Source: Prostheceraeus crozeri
Lineage: Eukaryota; Platyhelminthes; Polycladida; Euryleptidae
Length of the DNA stretch: 64,000 nucleotides
Assembly: GCA_907163375.1 (NCBI GenBank)
Contig: CAJQUW010007850.1
Coordinates: 186,001-250,000, forward strand
Reading direction: 5' to 3'
The notes under the pieces were generated by a model. The model was not told where the DNA came from and ran no database searches. It saw only the letters and a list, made by a program, of their open reading frames with translations. The position numbers and the translations under genes were made by a program. Positions 44,850 through 56,229 of the stretch are shown one piece after another. Within the stretch, counting starts at the first letter, position 1. Every line of letters starts with the position of its first letter.

Positions 44850-46285
44850 TTTCGACCTCAAAGAGCATTAGATTCTGGGACTCATTTCTTAGTCGTAGTT
44901 TAGTACTCAGGTTCATAACTCTTTCTAGCACTCACTTTAGGACTTTATGAATAACAATGTAGATTAGAAATTAAAGCTCAGGCATGAATCCCCTATAAGT
45001 CAAGCCTTTGATTACCTGAATCATGACGACTGATATTTTAGTCATATTTAGCATTATGCTTGCTGTTATCATCAAAAATTATATTTAGCTGATGACTATG
45101 TATATGCATGAGCTTATGAATGTCATTTGCCTTAATTCTGAGCTAGAATTTGATGAAATTAGACAATCGATTTACAGATGCATTCATTTGGCTACTGACT
45201 TTAAGTAGAGCGGTTGGTCTTCTATGTTCTAAACGTGGCTCAGGCATTGACAAACCGCGAAATCGGGCCCGTTTCTACTCTGCTGTGCTTGCTATAATCC
45301 ATAGTTATTCTTGGCAACGTTTTGCGAGTATAACTGCTCACAATGGGCACCGTTCAGCATTAGAAGATTTCATAACTGATGTTCTGATGCTATGGTTTAG
45401 GCCTACTGCTGTAATCCCGTCCATTATCATACTAGTGAATGAATAAAGGAGACTTTGAAAAATATTTTCATTTTCCAAGTCATTGCTTTGAGTAAGACTT
45501 TAACAAAGCTTTGTGTAAGAGTGATTTGGACACACTACTCAACATCCTTGCCTCTGAGGAATTGTACGATTTCTCTTCTTCATTTTTGTGGAAAGTGTTT
45601 ATAATTTTCTGAAGTCTTGTTCAATACAGTGAATGATTGAAACATAATGAAACGAATGTGTTGGTTAACACGTGAACATGAGAGAAGATTTATTTTTTGG
45701 AAATTTGTACTATATTCAACGGAATTATGGTCAGTTTTCGAAGCGAATCAGACAAGGAACGTTTCCCTTGATAATTGCATGTAATTGGGAAATATAATGG
45801 AAAGAAAGTCATTGATTAGAATATCGAGGTCAATTTCATTTTTCTATAGCTTTCACACAATTTTATTTCTGAATTTGAATAACTTGCAACGACTTGAGGA
45901 AGTCTTTCAGTGCCTAGATTGTTCAGGGTTGTGGATATCTTTCCACTTCGCACTAGATTGACATTTTGGAATCATTTGTTGCGTCGCTAAGTGAGGATTA
46001 ACATTGAAAGCTGAAACTTCTCATTTAAAGTTAAAAGCTATTTTATAAGACTAGAAGCTTGGAAAAGTGGGAAAATTCAGATATTGAAAATATTCTTCTC
46101 AAAAGACATCACAAAGTTGATTTTCCAGTAGACAAATAGGACGATGATTGGAAGAAAACGCTGAATTTACATCAAAGTAAGTAGTACATGTCACAGAAAC
46201 CTACGTCACATGATTTCTTATTTATATTCGTATGCAAAAGGAGAACAAATATGATTCTGAATATACGAGGATTAAGGAAGAAGGT
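44850..46285. other. Non-coding DNA
   Basis: Nothing recognised. A 98-codon open frame at 45150-45446 has no visible motif. Confidence 0.45.
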
Positions 46286-46289
46286 TAAA

Positions 46290-47270
46290 ATCGCGCGTCT
46301 CCAACGGAATGAACTTCTCAGGCCGCCGATGTTGCCGCGAAAAGTTGTCATCGGACAGGCCTCCACTATGTGTGTCATTGTTTGGATCTCTCCACAATCA
46401 CTCCCTCGCGCCTCACTGGTGCAGAGAGCTACGACAGGGGCCGGTATTGGGTCGCAGACGGTTCAGGAAAGTTCACTGAGCCCGAGGTTGGTCGAAGCCG
46501 GAACTCTGACAGTTGGGTCGTTGATGAGCCACTTGTTGTTGACCTCGCAGTTTTTTCATTTCTCACGCCATGTCACGGAGGAGTCATACGTCCCTGATAT
46601 TTTCTTTCTCCAAACATAGTGGCGAGAGCTTAGTCGCAAGTGCTGGGGCTTTCCGGGTCGTCGTTCAGCGGCTTTGAGGTCGCAGGTTCACACCTGATAG
46701 CAGGTGGTTGAATGTTGCACCACGGTCTGACGAAGCCAATCGGTCTGAGTACTCCTGATGGTACCACTTACAATACGCATTGTCTGATTGAGTTGAGTGT
46801 CAGCAGCATGAACATGGGACGAGTCTTTCCACACTGATGAGCAGGACAACATAGTGCTACAGTTGACGTTCGGAGACTGTTGGCGCTTGCGCCCCAGGAT
46901 GTACCGGCAAGCATGCTCAAGAAGTTATTCCTTGTTCTTGTATTCGCAGTGGTTTTCAGTAGGTGAGTCTTGTACATCAAGAACCTGTCTGAGGTGCACC
47001 TAGATAGACAGGGTTGTGTTCCTGTTTTAGTCGGCTGGCGTACATGAAGATGTCAAGTTCCTTAGTTCTCTTGGTATTATGAAGATGAAACACACTTGAC
47101 ACTAGGTTGCTTCTTGTTAACCCTATCCAACCAGTGTGGGATGTGTCAAAAATTTGATGCGGAGCTTTTAAGAGCAAAATGAATGGATGACCTACGCCAA
47201 GGACAGCCAACCTATTACGGGCCGCGGCGCAGCTTGTCAATGCAGAAGTCGAACCGGGCCGCATCCAACT
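46290..47270 (-). mobile_element. Jockey-type LINE, 3' part of the reverse-transcriptase ORF, decayed
   Basis: On the minus strand, starting near 47264, the conserved C-terminal part of jockey-like ORF2 is readable in several frames: SSVFHLHNTKRTKELDIFMY, then KQEHNPVYLG, NTRTRNNFLSMLAGTSWGAS and SLRTSTVALC (thumb region), and finally QTMTHIVEACPMTTF, the C-terminal HIV..CP zinc motif near the ORF end. The RT palm with its catalytic aspartates is not in this piece, so the copy is 5'-truncated. It has at least four frame changes or stops, including about 46980, about 46860 and within 46620-46760. No poly-A or other 3' end is obvious. Confidence 0.8.
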
Positions 47271-47445
47271 TCAAAAGTATTAATCAAAATCCTAATTTTC
47301 AGTAATTATTAGTATTCATTTCCACCTCTTGAAATAATTCATTAGCAAATGTGTATATTCGCCTCACATTTAAAAAATGCAGAAGAATATTGCCTTCATT
47401 CCTGCACTGCTAGCTGTAGAGTACAAAAGCTGGCTGATTTTGACC

Positions 47446-47655
47446 ACGAAACCAATGTACAGAACCAGAATAACAAAATGTACGACAGCGCTATTGTTCG
47501 TGCTCACACACACACACACACTAGAAAGTGATTGTCTTTCCTATTGGATGAGAGAGATAATCCAATGGGAAAGCCAATCACTTTCGTGGTGTATGAGCAC
47601 GAACAATAGCGCTTTCGTACATTTTGTTATTCTCGTTTTGTACATCGCTTTCGTA
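47446..47655. mobile_element. Short palindromic MITE (copy 2)
   Basis: Left arm 47454-47550 and right arm 47558-47646 are inverted copies (CAGAATAACAAAATGTACG.., GCGCTATTGTTCGTGCTCA), with a (CA)n expansion at about 47505-47520 in the left arm only. The right end TACATCGCTTTCGTA resembles the ends of the 42.2-kb copy. Confidence 0.7.
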
Positions 47656-50584
47656 AGTAGCCTTGGTATTGCACAGTTTACAGTGTAGCAATTTTTATCT
47701 AGAACAACAGGAAAATAGGATGGTGCAAAAGTATAAAACTTAACTTTTAAAAGAATGTTGTGAAAAAAATAGAAAGCGATGCCTTTCTACGTGGAGCCTT
47801 TTACGGCAAGCCCAAAAATTTAGGTTCACCGGCTCCGATCACGCCTGCTGATCTCAGCAGGAGAGCCCTCGCACATTGTGTGTGTAGGATTAGACTAAGT
47901 CGACCAAAAATGCCATCTCGCGATTTAAGGATATGGAGGGATAGGTGAGATGAAATGCAACACGGCAAGCTCAATTGTTGAGTTCGATGCTGTGATGTGC
48001 AGAGTATTCTCCAAATCTTTGTCCGTAATTTCTGTACGATGACAGTTTATTTTCCATAAAGCAAGGATACGAAAATGGCATGTTTAAAATATCTGTAGAA
48101 TTCTCTCGGGGAAGATATTTTTTGTAGACTTCAATACTTGTAGTAGTGCTTGGGCCGCATCACAGTTAACTTTGAAAATGTTGTGTGGGTCGTGAATTAG
48201 CGACGCCTGACATACGTCTTCGTGTATTTCTACATTCGGTAGAAATTCTCTACATTCTGCATTTCTGCAGTGTAGTTTTCGTCTTCAAACTTTTTCCTGT
48301 TTTTCCCCTCAAACTTTCCCCAAAATCGATGAATTTGGTCCAAGATAAGATCGCACATCATGGCCTCGTCGTCATCGTCACTGCCGAACCCGATTCCGGC
48401 TTGAGGCGAACCATGACTGAGTGATGCTGCACCAGTTTCCTCGTCTTCTAGCCTACTTGTATTTAAAAGGTGCACATTAAAAAGGTGTTAGACGGCTTTG
48501 CAAACATTTTTAATGAATACTTTAAATAAGCGTATCGATTTGTAATGTGAGTGTAGCAATTATAAATATGAGTCTACAGATGACATCATGTGACCTATTT
48601 TACTACAGATATCACATGTAGTCCTCAAAATATGAATGTTATATTAATGATTTATATTTGGTAACCACTAAAATGAGAACTAGGCAAACTCTGGACTAGC
48701 CCCATACCTAAGTAAGAAAGGCACCTTTATCTTATGGCTGATAAAGTTTTTGCTATAATTAACAATTCAATTCAAAAGTTAATATATCAATATCTTGATT
48801 TTTTGAAATTTATAATTGAACCAAATACTACGAACTAGCCAAAATATTAAAATGTATCAATAAGTGCTCACTGCAAATTAAAGAAATAATCGTCCTTGCA
48901 CTCGTAGAAAAACACAGGCAAACCGAAACTTTCCACTTTTCTCATTGAAACATACATTATCACTTTTTAAAATTAGCAAATCTTTTTATAGTGATAAGAT
49001 AAAGCTGCCTTCAATGCTTTAGTATAAGATTGATTCCCAGTTTTTAGACGTTCGGCAGAGTTCTGGTTAGTTATAAGTTTTCGCTAGTTCTCATAATAGT
49101 GGTTGTCATCACATTTACACACATTATTAAACATTTTCGTGTGGATTAATGAAGCATAACAATGTATCCAATCACTTTTTTTACATCAGTGAATTTCAAT
49201 CGAATATTCATAAATTCTTGAATATAAATTGGCATGAATTCTTTTTCAAATTATATTGATTTATTTTTGCACTATGCTTTCTGCATTTTTACTTGAATTT
49301 TCCGGGTCTTTAGCAAGTGATGTGACAAGTAGATGTCACTACTTGCAGCACGATTACGCCTTGTAACCCGTTTCAATAGTGAACGTTATTAGATTAATTA
49401 ACGTTGATGTCAAATAACAATTAGGGAAGCGATGAAAGCTGTCTAATAATTGATTCAAAAGTGCAACGAAGGGATTCGAAGTGCAACGAACAGTGCAATT
49501 CACTGTTTGAATATCATCATTTTCAAATTCGTAAGTGCAACAATTTCATCGCAGTGATTACTGCATCGTCTAGACTACGCCTTAGACAATACATACATTA
49601 GCTGATAGCTTAAAGGATTAAGTGATGTTTTAGTGGTGACACTCACAAAAACCAATTTAATGTATAATTTTAGCAGCGTTCTTGCATTTAATTGTAGCAA
49701 AATCATAGACATACTATGAGCACAATATCGAAGCCTGTAGGAGTGAATGAATGAGGCTGCAGGGAAATCATTAAAATAATTGAGATCTTCTTTCTTTGTT
49801 GGCTCAAAACCTAAGTTTCCTTTTATCTTTATGTGGAAAATGATTGTGTTTGGAAATTACTACCTTGAATTTGAAATGTTTTAAAATCATAATTTATGAG
49901 AAAATGAGCGCCATTCGACAAAAAACGCAGATTGACTTTTAAATAATGACAGAATGATCTGGCAGTAGCGGTAATTAGCTGATTCAAACCTTTTCAATGC
50001 ATTCGATAGGCTTTTTCTGCAAACATCTAATTATTCAAAATCATTGATTAGAATAGTTTATTTAATTGATTAGCGTTGTGTATAATACACTAAAATGCTC
50101 GAATCATAGATATTGCTGCGATCGGAGCTTTCATGCAGGGAATTCATGGGATCTACAATGGTCCGTATTGAAGGTACGAAAGGTTCCGTATGCATAGGTC
50201 CGGAGAGTAACTATATGGGTACCATGTGGTCCGTATTACTATTTGAAAGTCCAGAAGGTCCTTATACATGTAGTAACTTATAGAATAGAATGATTTAGAG
50301 AATTATGAACCGATTAAATGGCCATACCATTTACTACTGATACTGTCAGATACCTACCCATTCCGTGCTAGACCTGCTCTTCGCCTTCCACTAATGTATC
50401 AGAAGGACGATTTGTCCAACAATTCCTCGGTTGATTTGTCAATTTATATAAACTACTTTGCAAGATGTTTGCAACTAACATTGCCAATGAAAATAAGAGG
50501 CCGTAATTTTGTCTACAGATTTTTCCAATTCTTATAATCATCCGATAATGAAGTGTCCTTTATCCATAATAAAATGAGCCTTAG
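47656..50584. other. Non-coding DNA with one questionable open frame
   Basis: The only candidate is a minus-strand frame at 48230-48475 (81 codons, acidic, with SDDDDEAMMCDLILDQIHRF), which looks protein-like in composition but has no recognised family. The rest shows nothing. Confidence 0.4.
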
Positions 50585-50589
50585 ATGAC

Positions 50590-50990
50590 TAGATCTCACA
50601 TTCATTGTTGCTCCCGTATACATGTATTGGATCCCTTTCCCGTATACCTCAGGGATATTTCGACATCTCATACAATTCCAAAGGATCTCATAATCCGATC
50701 ACTGTATCTTTCGATGCTTATAACGTTATTTAGCATGCCTTCTGCAACAATCAAGCCGACTCCGCTATCATTCCTGTCATCCCCATCCACGTCCGATTGA
50801 CCGTGCTTTAGCACCTTTCCACTTCACCTCCTGCACACAGGCAATATCCACCTTTGCAGGGGACGCCCTAACACTACTCGAGATCATACAGGAAAACATT
50901 TCATAATATTATTTGGTCAGATTTTGCAGCTGGATGCCCTTCCTGCCGCCAACCAATTAGGAATAGGGATGGGGAGCCTGATCCGCCCCG
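50590..50990 (-). mobile_element. RTE-type LINE, endonuclease fragment, decayed
   Basis: On the minus strand KVDIACVQEVKWKGAKARSI (the QE endonuclease motif of RTE LINEs) is followed, one frame over, by DRNDSGVGLIVAEGMLNNVI and SIERYSDRIM, the next conserved block of the apurinic endonuclease domain. The frame changes near 50780, and a stop follows at about 50670. Upstream (50900-50965) lies GCGGCAGGAAGGGCATCCAG, a string often seen beside such LINEs. The RT domain is absent. Confidence 0.7.
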
Positions 50991-51219
50991 GTTTACAGGA
51001 ATAACCTTCTCTGTCACAGCAGCGATGTTCCAATGCGTGGGATACCATGGCTGTGTTAGTTACTACGGCTTACGGCTTGGCCAATTGAGTTCGTATTATC
51101 CAGGGGGCACGACTTGGGAGAGCCACCAAGCAGGTAGTCCACAAAAGGGTCGCAAGTAACCTGGACTTTAAGGACTCGTGGACCTCTAACCATACAGCCC
51201 CTATGTATCTCTTTCAATA

Positions 51220-51450
51220 AACTGATCATCAAAATCGGTGAACTAGGAAAAATTAGTAATACCGTGAAGTTATTTCAAGATCATGACTCTTTTGACTAAT
51301 AATGTTGTATTCTCATCACTTTTTCTTCAAAAATGTTCATCGTGTTTGTTCACGTTAGTAATGTTTGGCATCGTCAGATCGATGCAATGTAGGAAGTGCG
51401 AATGTGTAAGTTTTATTACAAATGCTCCAACACAATTGCCAAATATGCCT
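51220..51450 (+). repeat. Third copy of the 1-1.7 kb dispersed family
   Basis: GATCATCAAAATCGGTGAAC, then AAAAATGTTCATCGTGTTTG and GCGAATGTGTAAGTTTTATT follow in the same order as on the minus strand of 1390-1560, at lower similarity. It lacks the GCAATTTGTCAGCAGG part present in the other two copies. Confidence 0.5.
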
Positions 51451-51590
51451 TTTGTATGTCTAGTATTCAAGAAAAATTCTCTATGATGTCCCACAGAAAT
51501 TGCATAGCAATTAGTTCAGGATACTAACCAAAAACGATATCCTCCGAACTGCCTACCATTTACAAAGATGCTATGGTATTAGTACAGTAT

Positions 51591-51658
51591 AGAATTATGT
51601 TACTGTATAATTAGAATTATGTTACTGTATAATTAGAATTATGTTACTGTATCAGAAT
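51591..51658. repeat. 22-bp tandem repeat, three units
   Basis: AGAATTATGTTACTGTATAATT repeated three times, nearly perfectly (last unit ends ATC). Confidence 0.85.
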
Positions 51659-52261
51659 TTAAAAGCGTAATATTCATGTATGTAGACTACTGCAATGATC
51701 GAACTATCGCAATTATTTCAGACAGTGCAAAAGGATGGTTACTGAAGCAAGCTAGTCAGGATGGGCTGCTGTGGAAGTGACATGGTTTGATGTTCCTCTT
51801 GACAACGAGAGCATTGGTTTTCGTGAAGATCATTTTGATGAACGCAATTAATTTGCCAATAAGTTGAAAATTTGCTCTCAATCACTCGGCCCAGCGATGC
51901 AGCGCATTAGCCAAACAGATAGCATGGACACAGCTTGGTAACACTGAAGACAAACCATTAGCCATTTCATGCATGTAGGGGGCGCAATTATTCGCTACAA
52001 GAAGGAGCACGCTCTCAAGTCAGTGATTTCACCATGTTTGTCAGAATGAATAATTTTCAATGAAGTGTGCGCAAAATTGTGAAGTAAAGTGGCCTTGTTC
52101 GCAAAACATAGAATGGACAATATTACATGTAAAATATATAGCGAGTATGTTTTTATGCTTTTATGCTAAATTTCATAGTTCGTCCGTACGGGAGGTTAGT
52201 CATAATTGTGTGAAAAGAAAACAATCGCTCCCATTGTTTGACGTAAATCTATTTTAAATTT
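51659..52261. other. Non-coding DNA
   Basis: Nothing recognised. Confidence 0.45.
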
Positions 52262-53290
52262 TTTTTTCAAAAAATCACCCGACGCGTTTCGTCAATCCGA
52301 CAGTCTCAAGGGCTTAGTATGTGACACAAGTGTTAAAAGGTAGGTTTATATACAACAAATCAGTAGTCCAGTCAGGGCAACTCATCATGTCAGCTCATGA
52401 CGTCTGTTCAATAGCGGCATTTTCAACGCAATGTTACGTGATTCAGCCATCCTAGTAGTAATCGCCGAGTTTTGCTTGTCCAAAATCTTATAACTTAAAT
52501 CATCAATGGTCATCACTTCATCGCAATGGTCTAATAAGTTATGTTCAGTTAATGCACTTTTTGTATCTCGATTCTTTAAACTACGTTGGTGTTCGTTGAA
52601 TCTAGTTCTGAAAGGTCGACATGTTTGACCTATGTACTTCTTCTGGCAGCGATTGCAAGAGAATTCATAAGCTACATATTTGTGCTTACAGTTAAATTTT
52701 GGGCAGATTGTCAAGCAAATATTGCAAGTACACTCATTATTAGATTTTCTTTTAAATGCTGTTGCTAATTTTTTACCAGGATTTGATGTGATGCGTACTT
52801 ATTAGGTATATTATACTTATTTTTTACTTTATTGATTTTTCTTAAAAAAATTTCACCCACGTAGTCAAGGGAGAGATTAACGTCGTTATTTCTTCCGTTA
52901 TTACTTGCGTTAATTTTATCATTTTTATAACTATCCACATTATCAACATGGAACCCATTACTTTCTAGCCTATTTTTCATAATTTGTTGTGTTTTGAACG
53001 TATCAAATGTATCCGAACATCTGTCTTCAACATACCGAAAACTATTACTAACAAAATTATCTTTTACATAGTTGGGGAGCCAACTGTCTTTTCTTAAGCT
53101 AATGCCTGAATGGCACGGTTTGCTGTACCAATTGTAACTCAGTTTGTTTTTAACGGATATACTAATGTCCAGAAAATCAAGATAATCGGTATCGGGGGTT
53201 TCTGAAGTGAATTGAATATCACTGTTTACAGAGTTAAAAGTATCGAGGATTATTTTCATCGTATCTTTACTTTTGGGAAATGGTCCCATG
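52262..53290 (-). mobile_element. Penelope-like element, 3' part (RT C-terminus and GIY-YIG), decayed
   Basis: On the minus strand FPKSKDTMKIILDTFNSVN, then DYLDFLDISISVKNKL and YSKPCHSGISLRKDSW (53289-52765) are the RT region after the catalytic box of Penelope-like elements. A frame change near 52740 leads to FSCNRCQKKYIGQTCRPFRT, then RFNEHQRSLKNR (52714-52385), the GIY-YIG endonuclease domain. Downstream, about 52265-52310, is the string TTGACGAAACGCGTCGGGTG that often follows this domain. The element is 5'-incomplete in this orientation. Confidence 0.85.
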
Positions 53291-53294
53291 ATGA

Positions 53295-53545
53295 TGAGGA
53301 TCGATCAAATGTTGAGGATTTGATCGATTTTCTTAAATTTATAGCTTACAACTATGAAATAACGTATAACCAAAAAAGCATATATTTACAAATAAAAGGT
53401 TGTCCTATGGGGACACACTTTCCCCGCCGTTTTCCATAATTTATATGAACAATATAGAGAATAAAGCGCGCAATATATATTAAAAACAAAACGTAGTATT
53501 GTCCCAGCCATCTTTAAAAGATACATTGATGATATCACTTATCAC
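53295..53545 (+). mobile_element. Penelope-like element, inverted 5' part (RT core)
   Basis: In plus orientation LIDFLKFIAYNYEITYN, YLQIKGCPMGTHF and, after a frame change, FKRYIDDI give the RT motifs that precede the part read on the minus strand (the YxDD box is RYIDDI). Its start touches the start of the minus-strand part at about 53285-53297, so the 5' segment is inverted relative to the 3' segment. Confidence 0.75.
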
Positions 53546-54726
53546 GCGTCTTGAACAATTGGTATTCTTCACTCAATTTTCGTTTCAAAGGTGGTGGCTT
53601 AGGTCTGCATTTGCGATAAAACGCAATGCCGCTTTCTATACCACTCATTGAAAGTTATTTTCTTTTTATTTCTCGGATATGAGGGGACAAGAAAAGGTGC
53701 GAGGTACACTTAAAAAGACTCAAGTCAAGAAACAAGACTCAAAGCCTCTCACACGAATTGTTTGATTTGAAGAATGTTATTTTGGATGTCTTTTCGATCC
53801 GCAGTGCTCCATTTCTTCCGTAAAAAAGACTGCTACGACCTTTACTGGCTGCTGTTATTGTGTAAAGAGACTGTTATTGTGAAACACATCTGGTGGCGCT
53901 GTTCTCTTTTGCATCAGTCGACGAAATATCGTAAGTCATTATTATTCAGCTTCGATTAGCTCAACGATAAGATAGAACTTCCTATAAAAATTCCATTTTC
54001 ATGAATATTGAAATTGCTTCATTAATGCAGCAAGGGAATAAAAAAGTGATGTAAGTAATTGCTCGAAGCATCCATGTAGAGCCGATATTAATTATGTTGT
54101 CATCATAGCAATCACCCAATTATCTTATGCAATAAAAGTCGCATGAATTTATCTATTTTAATAACCGCTCACAGAAAAAATTTAATTTCCTTGCTGGAAA
54201 AATTTTGATATTAGGAAATGGCATTAAGTGACCATAAATAGAAATATTTAATTAATTTAACCAGAATAATCATTATTGAACCAAATCCTACATATCCAAC
54301 TCCTAATGTTAAAAGACTAGAGAGCATACATGCTAGATGAGTAGACACTTCAAGCTATATTGCGGCATTGACACGCATTACTATGACAGACAACAGCTGG
54401 ACGATTGCGGCTTCTAGTGGCTGAGAATGGGAGGGTGCCGGTACCTTGCCAGTGTACTTTACAAAGACGTATAATTGCCATTATTTCCCTTTAACAATAA
54501 AAATATTTTGACAAAATAACGTACGTTGTGCTGTCTTACTGCACGATTCTGAATCTACTGCACGTTTCAGTAATCTGACATGCAATTACAACATTGACTT
54601 ACATTGGTTCGTGGGAGCATAGAAATTGATAACATAATAAAGCCGCTATGTAGACTGGAAGTGAAGCTTCTTTCAATACACAGTATTGACACAAAAATCT
54701 GACGCATTTCACTTGTCAATAGCTGC
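53546..54726. other. Non-coding DNA
   Basis: No gene, RNA or clear terminal repeat recognised. Confidence 0.45.
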
Positions 54727-55065
54727 ATCAGAATCAGTCACATATGTAGATCTAAGCTTTTCTTCATTGGTGGTTCATGACCCAACTTAGTTCCCCGGAT
54801 CAACCTGCCGCAACCTTGAGTCAATTTCCACTGTTGTCAACTTCAGATAAATATCTATTTCTATGCTTGGGAGTGTGTAACCGAAATGACCAAAGAAATC
54901 CGATTTTCGCTTTGTTTAGCTCAGCCGGAGTCATAGAAATAGATTGTTTACCTGAAGTTGGAAATTGACTCAAGGTCGCGGCACATCCGGGGGAACTAAT
55001 TTGGGACATGAACCACCAATGAAAAGCTTAGACTTACATGTACATAATATGTTACTGATTCTAAC
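54727..55065. mobile_element. Foldback element with ~140-bp arms
   Basis: Left arm about 54727-54870 and right arm about 54925-55065 are inverted copies: AAGCTTTTCTTCATTGGTGG against the complement of CCACCAATGAAAAGCTT, and CCTTGAGTCAATTTCCA against TGGAAATTGACTCAAGG. The outermost AGAATCAGT/ACTGATTCT blocks also match. No target duplication was identified. Confidence 0.7.
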
Positions 55066-55269
55066 CCAATCATGCAGCCGTTGACAGGTGTATCTAAGTA
55101 AAAAGGCGTGAGATTTATGTGCCACTGTTGTGTATTGTATGAAGCTTTGGTTCCAGAAGTTGTATTGCTATCAATTTCAATAGCCGGGGTAGAATGAACA
55201 ACAGCTGCTTGCTTATAGCAATAAACGCAGCAACTTGTGCAAAAAAAGGATTGATGCAGTGATTGAAGA

Positions 55270-55490
55270 ATTCTCTGCAACCAGAGTAAAACGAGAGTCA
55301 AGAATTTGTAAGAGATTAAAGTTGCTGGCAAGCGCGCTGTAGGACGGCAAAGACTTGATGCAATGTGATATAAAGACGAGGATCTGAGAAGTGTTGGTGT
55401 TCAACAAGATCGCTGAAGTGAAGAAAACGTCTTCAAGAGGCGGTCAACCAACCCGAAATTTTCTGGACCACAAGGACGTAAAAAGGATGG
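55270..55490 (+). pseudogene. Possible LINE ORF C-terminus, heavily decayed
   Basis: In mixed plus frames KRAVGRQRLD, then DLRSVGV and RKRLQEAVNQP have the order and spacing of the C-terminal tail of many LINE ORF2 proteins (GR.R..., DL..LGV, DR..WR..L..). Too decayed for a firm call. Confidence 0.3.
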
Positions 55491-56227
55491 ATGAGTGAGT
55501 GCAACATTTATAGATTTGACAGATTAAGAAAATCTCCCTCTACTGGCTTTCTTGCTTCAAACATGTTAGTTAGGTAATTGAAAGATTTAGTCGGAAGGTT
55601 CATAATGTGAAAAGAAGAATAAATATTGGAAATCTCTTCCCAAATATGCTAGTTAAGAGCGAATAGAAATTTTTAAACATATAAATTGTATCTGAAGTCA
55701 GAGTAAACAGAGAATATTCACATGACGCATCTTTATCCTTTTCATTCATAAGCAGTCCTCTTTGATTCATTCCTCTTTGCTTTTTGTTTGAATGATAATC
55801 TGTGATAAAATTCCATATTGTCATACAAGTAGGTCAGCTTGCATAGTGAGCTTTTATTGGTATATCAATGGAGAGAAGGAATGATGGACATTCACGGAGA
55901 AAATTTTCCATATTAATTTTTCCAAATCGTGTTTTACAGCAGACACGCACTCCTCAACTATTAGTGTGTTCTAGGAACACAGAAAGCGTGATCTACAAAC
56001 AATGTGCACTCAGCACACTATATTCCGGCAGCCAGAACGGGTTTCTACAGAAAACGTGACCACAATGATCACCTAGTGATCTTTTGATCGTGAGGTCAAA
56101 CAGCGAACGTGTCATTTCAAGAAAGATGACAGGAAAGACATCCAGACTAGAAGTATCACTTCCAGCTTAAGTCTGACTATATCAGCACTGTTCAAGTCCC
56201 AGTGGAAGAACAGTGAAGGTCTACTCG
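55491..56227. other. Non-coding DNA left of the mariner
   Basis: Nothing recognised. Confidence 0.45.
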
Positions 56228-56229
56228 TA

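Noticed and set aside
44751-44931. Minus-strand open frames rich in Phe/Ser/His
   Set aside because: They are translations of the 12-bp minisatellite and carry no independent signal.
45150-45446. A 98-codon plus-strand open frame as a host gene
   Set aside because: No motif, no splice context and unremarkable composition; chance length for this base composition.
46620-46780. A GGTCGCAGGTTCACACC stretch that looks like a Pol III B box, suggesting a tRNA-derived SINE
   Set aside because: The stretch lies inside the minus-strand jockey-type LINE fragment, between its thumb region and its HIV..CP motif, and has no matching A box at the right distance.
52262-52320. Hammerhead ribozyme at the 3' side of the Penelope-like fragment (GACGAAACGCGTC)
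   Set aside because: A GAAAC-like piece is present, but the CUGAUGA core and the paired stems are not found nearby.
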